Of a stretch of 64,000 nt of DNA, positions 61,358 through 64,000 are shown piece by piece. Numbering within the stretch: position 1 is the first letter of the stretch; each line of letters opens with the position of its first letter. This DNA comes from Gramella jeungdoensis (GTDB lineage Bacteria; Bacteroidota; Bacteroidia; Flavobacteriales; Flavobacteriaceae): positions 310,001-374,000 of the forward strand of contig NZ_JAMSCK010000003.1 of the NCBI RefSeq assembly GCF_023805255.1, given 5' to 3'. The notes beneath the pieces are model-generated. The model was given only the letters and a program-made list of their open reading frames with translations. It was not told the DNA's origin and did not search any database. The position numbers and the translations under genes were made by a program.

Positions 61358-62506
61358 ATGAAGAAACTGGTTCGCTATCTGTTAATATTCATAGGATTTT
61401 TACTTTTTGCCTCCCTTATTCTATATGTACTTGGTTTCGGATATATTTTCAAGGCAGTAAGCACTACCTATCTTACCGGTCATAAAACGGCATTCATAGA
61501 CGACTACCCTTATTTTGAAAATCATGTTATCGAGAATTCCGATAGCATTCAGGAGTGGCCATTACACAGGGAATACAATGATGTGAAAGCAACTCCAACC
61601 CTGGATAGTCTTAACCAGGAACTTGAGACGGCAGCTTTCCTAATCATAAAAAATGACAGTATCTGGTTTGAGAAATATTATAATGGTTACGATAAGGACT
61701 CTAAAACCAACTCTTTTTCCATGGCAAAAAGCATTGTCACGGCCTTAATGTTCAAAGCCATCCAGGATGGATATCTCGAAAATATCAATCAGCCTGTAGC
61801 CGATTTTTTCCCTCAGTTTGACCAAAGGCTAACTATAGGTGATCTTTCTTCCATGTCTTCCGGACTCAATTGGAATGAGAATTATTATAACCCGTTCGGT
61901 TCAACCGCAAGGGCTTATTTTACCAATGATATAAGAGAGCAGATCCTGGAACTGGAAGTAATTGAAGCACCAGGCGAAGAATTTAATTATCTAAGCGGAA
62001 ATACTGAGTTATTAGGAATGGTGATTGAAAAAGCTACTGGAAAGAGCCTCAGCAATTACTTAAGCCAGAGCTTCTGGCAACCTTTAGGAATGAATGATGA
62101 TGCTCTTTGGCAACTTGACAGTGAGAAAAGTGAAATGGAAAAAGCCTATTGCTGTATCTCCAGTAATGCCCGTAATTTTGGAAAATTTGGAAAACTGTTC
62201 AAAAATTATGGTGAATGGAAAGGGAAACAATTACTAGATTCTTCTTTTATCGCCCTGGCTTCTGAACCCAGGTTTAAGGACTCCCCTTACTATGGATATG
62301 GCTTCTGGTTAAGTGATTATAAAGACAAAGAAATCTTCTATATGAGAGGAGTTTTAGGCCAGTACGTTATAATGATCCCCGAAGATGATCTGGTGATCGT
62401 AAGGCTCGGCCGCAAACTCATTCGTAAAAGTAAAGAGGATAAACATTACAAGGATTTTTATATGTATATTGATGAAGCCTATAACATGTTAGACCATGCT
62501 TCATAA
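61358..62506 (+). CDS. Serine hydrolase of the beta-lactamase/class C family
   Basis: 382 residues with an N-terminal membrane segment (about 5-27). Catalytic Ser121 and Lys124 in FSMAKS form the SxxK motif, with YLSGNTELLG in place of the YxN motif. It is likely a membrane-anchored esterase or peptidase acting outside the cytoplasm; beta-lactamase activity is not expected. It shares 11 bases with the exonuclease gene. Confidence 0.83.
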   Translation: MKKLVRYLLIFIGFLLFASLILYVLGFGYIFKAVSTTYLTGHKTAFIDDYPYFENHVIENSDSIQEWPLHREYNDVKATPTLDSLNQELETAAFLIIKNDSIWFEKYYNGYDKDSKTNSFSMAKSIVTALMFKAIQDGYLENINQPVADFFPQFDQRLTIGDLSSMSSGLNWNENYYNPFGSTARAYFTNDIREQILELEVIEAPGEEFNYLSGNTELLGMVIEKATGKSLSNYLSQSFWQPLGMNDDALWQLDSEKSEMEKAYCCISSNARNFGKFGKLFKNYGEWKGKQLLDSSFIALASEPRFKDSPYYGYGFWLSDYKDKEIFYMRGVLGQYVIMIPEDDLVIVRLGRKLIRKSKEDKHYKDFYMYIDEAYNMLDHAS

Positions 62507-63209
62507 ATTAAATCTGGAGAACATTCTGTTTCTGGATATAGAGACGGTTCCCGAATTCAGAAATTATTCCGAACTCAGCGAAGAGAAAAAACAACTCTGG
62601 GAAGAGAAATCCAAATACCAGCGGAAGGATGATTTCACGGCTGAAGAATTCTACGAAAGAGCGGGAATATGGAGCGAATTTGGAAAGATCATCTGTATCT
62701 CTGTCGGGTTTTTCAGCTTAAGAAATGAAAAACGCAATTTCAGGCTCACCAGTTTCAAGGGAGAGGAAGAAAAACTACTCAGGGACTTTACGGCCCTGCT
62801 CGAAGAATATTTCTTTCAGCCCTATCATTTACTTTGTGCCCATAATGGAAAGGAATTCGATTTTCCTTACATAGCCCGCCGTATGCTGATCCATAATATG
62901 AGATTGCCTTCCAAGCTAAACCTGTTTGGAAAAAAACCCTGGGAAGTACCTCATCTTGACACACTGGAATTATGGAAATTCGGAGATTTCAAACATTACA
63001 CTTCTCTTAAACTGCTTACCCACGTACTTGGCATCCCTTCACCAAAGGAAGATATCGATGGTTCAATGGTAAGGGAAGTATACTATGAAGATGGTGCACT
63101 GGACCGTATCGTGGAATACTGCGAAAGAGACGTTCTGGCGATAGCTCAGGTAATCCTAAGGCTTCGTCAGGAACCATTATTGGGCGAATCTGAGATCGTT
63201 TCAGTATAA
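62496..63209 (+). CDS. PolB-type 3'-5' exonuclease
   Basis: 237 residues of DnaQ-like fold. Metal-binding Asp14 and Glu16 are in LFLDIETVPEF, a later Asp in AHNGKEFDFPYIARRML, and YCERDVLAIAQV is the exonuclease III region. Homologues are called predicted PolB-associated exonuclease. It overlaps the serine hydrolase gene, so they share a transcript. Confidence 0.85.
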   Translation: MLHKLNLENILFLDIETVPEFRNYSELSEEKKQLWEEKSKYQRKDDFTAEEFYERAGIWSEFGKIICISVGFFSLRNEKRNFRLTSFKGEEEKLLRDFTALLEEYFFQPYHLLCAHNGKEFDFPYIARRMLIHNMRLPSKLNLFGKKPWEVPHLDTLELWKFGDFKHYTSLKLLTHVLGIPSPKEDIDGSMVREVYYEDGALDRIVEYCERDVLAIAQVILRLRQEPLLGESEIVSV

Positions 63210-63306
63210 AATATTCTTAAAATACTGTTATTCAAAGATTATAACTTGGCTTTCCACTTTCTAAATGTTTAACTTTAATTTATTCTAAACCAATAAATCT
63301 TAAATT

Positions 63307-63666
63307 ATGTATCTATACATTGAAATGTGGAACGTTACTACCAAATGGATGAAACTCGGTCATGATGAGAGACGGAAGCTGATGGAAGATATGAAAGGCC
63401 GTATAAAAAACATGAAGGCTAGTGGCGTTGAAAATCTTGGTTGGGCCAGGAACGATGAGCACACCCCATACAGAAGTGATTATCGTTATATGACGGTTTG
63501 GAAAATGCCTTCTATTGGTGAAGTGGAGGTTCTCGAGAGCAACTTGAAGAGGGTTGGTTGGTATGAATACTTCTCACAGGCCAATTCAAGAGGAAAACTA
63601 ATCACCCAGGATGAAGCAATAGATTTTCTGGTAGATATTGAAGAAAGCTCAACTTCTTTAACCTAA
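63307..63666 (+). CDS. DUF6616-like small protein
   Basis: 119 residues resembling the DUF6616 family, with MYLYIEMWNVTTKWMKLGHDER at the start (EMWN...W pattern) and VGWYEYFSQ near the end, as in dimeric ferredoxin-like proteins. Function unknown. It is a single gene followed by a strong terminator. Confidence 0.6.
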   Translation: MYLYIEMWNVTTKWMKLGHDERRKLMEDMKGRIKNMKASGVENLGWARNDEHTPYRSDYRYMTVWKMPSIGEVEVLESNLKRVGWYEYFSQANSRGKLITQDEAIDFLVDIEESSTSLT

Positions 63667-63673
63667 AAGTAAT

Positions 63674-63705
63674 AAAAAAGCCGGATCATCCGATCCGGCT
63701 TTTTT
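63674..63705. terminator. Strong bidirectional terminator
   Basis: A perfect 14-pair stem (63674-63687 and 63692-63705, loop ATCC) with A- and T-tracts. It separates the convergent DUF6616-like and CoA-transferase genes. Confidence 0.93.
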
Positions 63706-63711
63706 ATTACT

Positions 63712-64000
63712 TTAAATTTTCATTTCAGGGATATCTCCCTCCACTATTAGCTTTCCTTCAGTAGCATTTTTTATTTCTTCCACAGTCACTCCCGGAGCTC
63801 GTTCCAATAGTTTAAAGCCCTCATCAGTAACCTCTAGGACAGCAAGATTCGTTACTATTTTGGTTACGCAACCTACACCCGTCAAAGGTAGTGTGCATCT
63901 TCGAAGAAGTTTTGATTTACCGGCCTTATTGGTATGCATCATGGCCACGATGATGTTTTCGGCGGAAGCCACCAGATCCATGGCACCCCCCATTCCCTTT
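63712..64000 (-). CDS. scoB: 3-oxoacid CoA-transferase subunit B, C-terminal part (5' end outside window)
   Basis: The visible 96 residues match the end of the beta subunit of 3-oxoacid CoA-transferase: KGMGGAMDLV, IVAMMHTNKAGKSKLL, CTLPLTGVGCVTKIV and LERAPGVTVEEI. The full enzyme uses succinyl-CoA to activate acetoacetate in ketone or branched-chain breakdown. The start and presumably the alpha subunit gene lie beyond base 64000. Confidence 0.9.
   Translation of the reverse strand, partial: KGMGGAMDLVASAENIIVAMMHTNKAGKSKLLRRCTLPLTGVGCVTKIVTNLAVLEVTDEGFKLLERAPGVTVEEIKNATEGKLIVEGDIPEMKI

Noticed and set aside
1-64000. CRISPR arrays, rRNA genes and insertion sequences
   Set aside because: No regularly spaced short repeats, rRNA segments or DDE transposase reading frames were seen anywhere in the window.

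Overview
The window is a chromosomal segment from a Bacteroidota bacterium, most likely a marine Flavobacteriaceae of the Gramella/Christiangramia kind. The evidence is family-level gene content (a THC0290_0291-like beta-barrel end, PepSY-like lipoprotein, BNR-repeat protein, TonB receptor with a carboxypeptidase-like N-terminal domain, DUF3871, DUF6973, DUF6616), start regions without strong Shine-Dalgarno sequences, and several TAnnTTTG-type -7 promoter boxes. The species call is inference.

Layout. 1-2.9 kb: end of an outer-membrane-type protein, then an NAD salvage group (pncA, pncB, macrodomain protein). 3.1-4.2 kb: a TlpA-like thioredoxin overlapping a free-standing DsbD-alpha-like domain. 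4.2-13.7 kb: phosphate transporter, GHL6-type glycosidase-like protein, a triple PepSY-like acidic lipoprotein, a hybrid-free histidine kinase/response regulator pair, small membrane proteins, and a repeated 101-bp terminator-linked element. 13.7-29.2 kb: an integrated mobile island in the 3' part of tRNA-Asn(GTT). It is bounded by exact 50-bp direct repeats and is visibly more A+T-rich. It carries cargo lipoproteins, an XRE regulator with two matching operators, a RadC-like protein, a complete type III restriction-modification pair, a HigB/HigA-ImmA type toxin-antitoxin pair, DUF3871 and a RecA-like ATPase, a tyrosine integrase, a phage-type replication initiator candidate, a MerR-like DNA-binding protein and unknown genes. 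I see no conjugation or capsid genes.

29.3-43 kb: RseP, SCO1, feoA-feoB plus a 49-aa Cys-rich FeoB partner, ZIP transporter and DtxR/MntR regulator divergent from a TonB receptor and a thioredoxin, with a convincing shared promoter/operator region. This is a metal homeostasis block. It is followed by DjlA-like chaperone, bacilliredoxin, PlsC, HD hydrolase and radical SAM genes.

43-59.6 kb: a heme block. On the minus strand lie hemH-MATE-BNR protein-hemJ-kinase-enoyl-CoA hydratase in close order, and an AraC regulator with a ThuA-like gene. Divergently, hemA-hemC-hemD-hemE-(DUF6973)-hemF-hemB run on the plus strand. Apart from glutamate-1-semialdehyde aminomutase (hemL), the whole route from glutamyl-tRNA to protoheme is encoded here, and a Fur-box-like palindrome sits in the control region. 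59.7-64 kb: CorC/CNNM-type protein, MGMT, serine hydrolase, PolB-like exonuclease, DUF6616 and the end of a 3-oxoacid CoA-transferase beta subunit.
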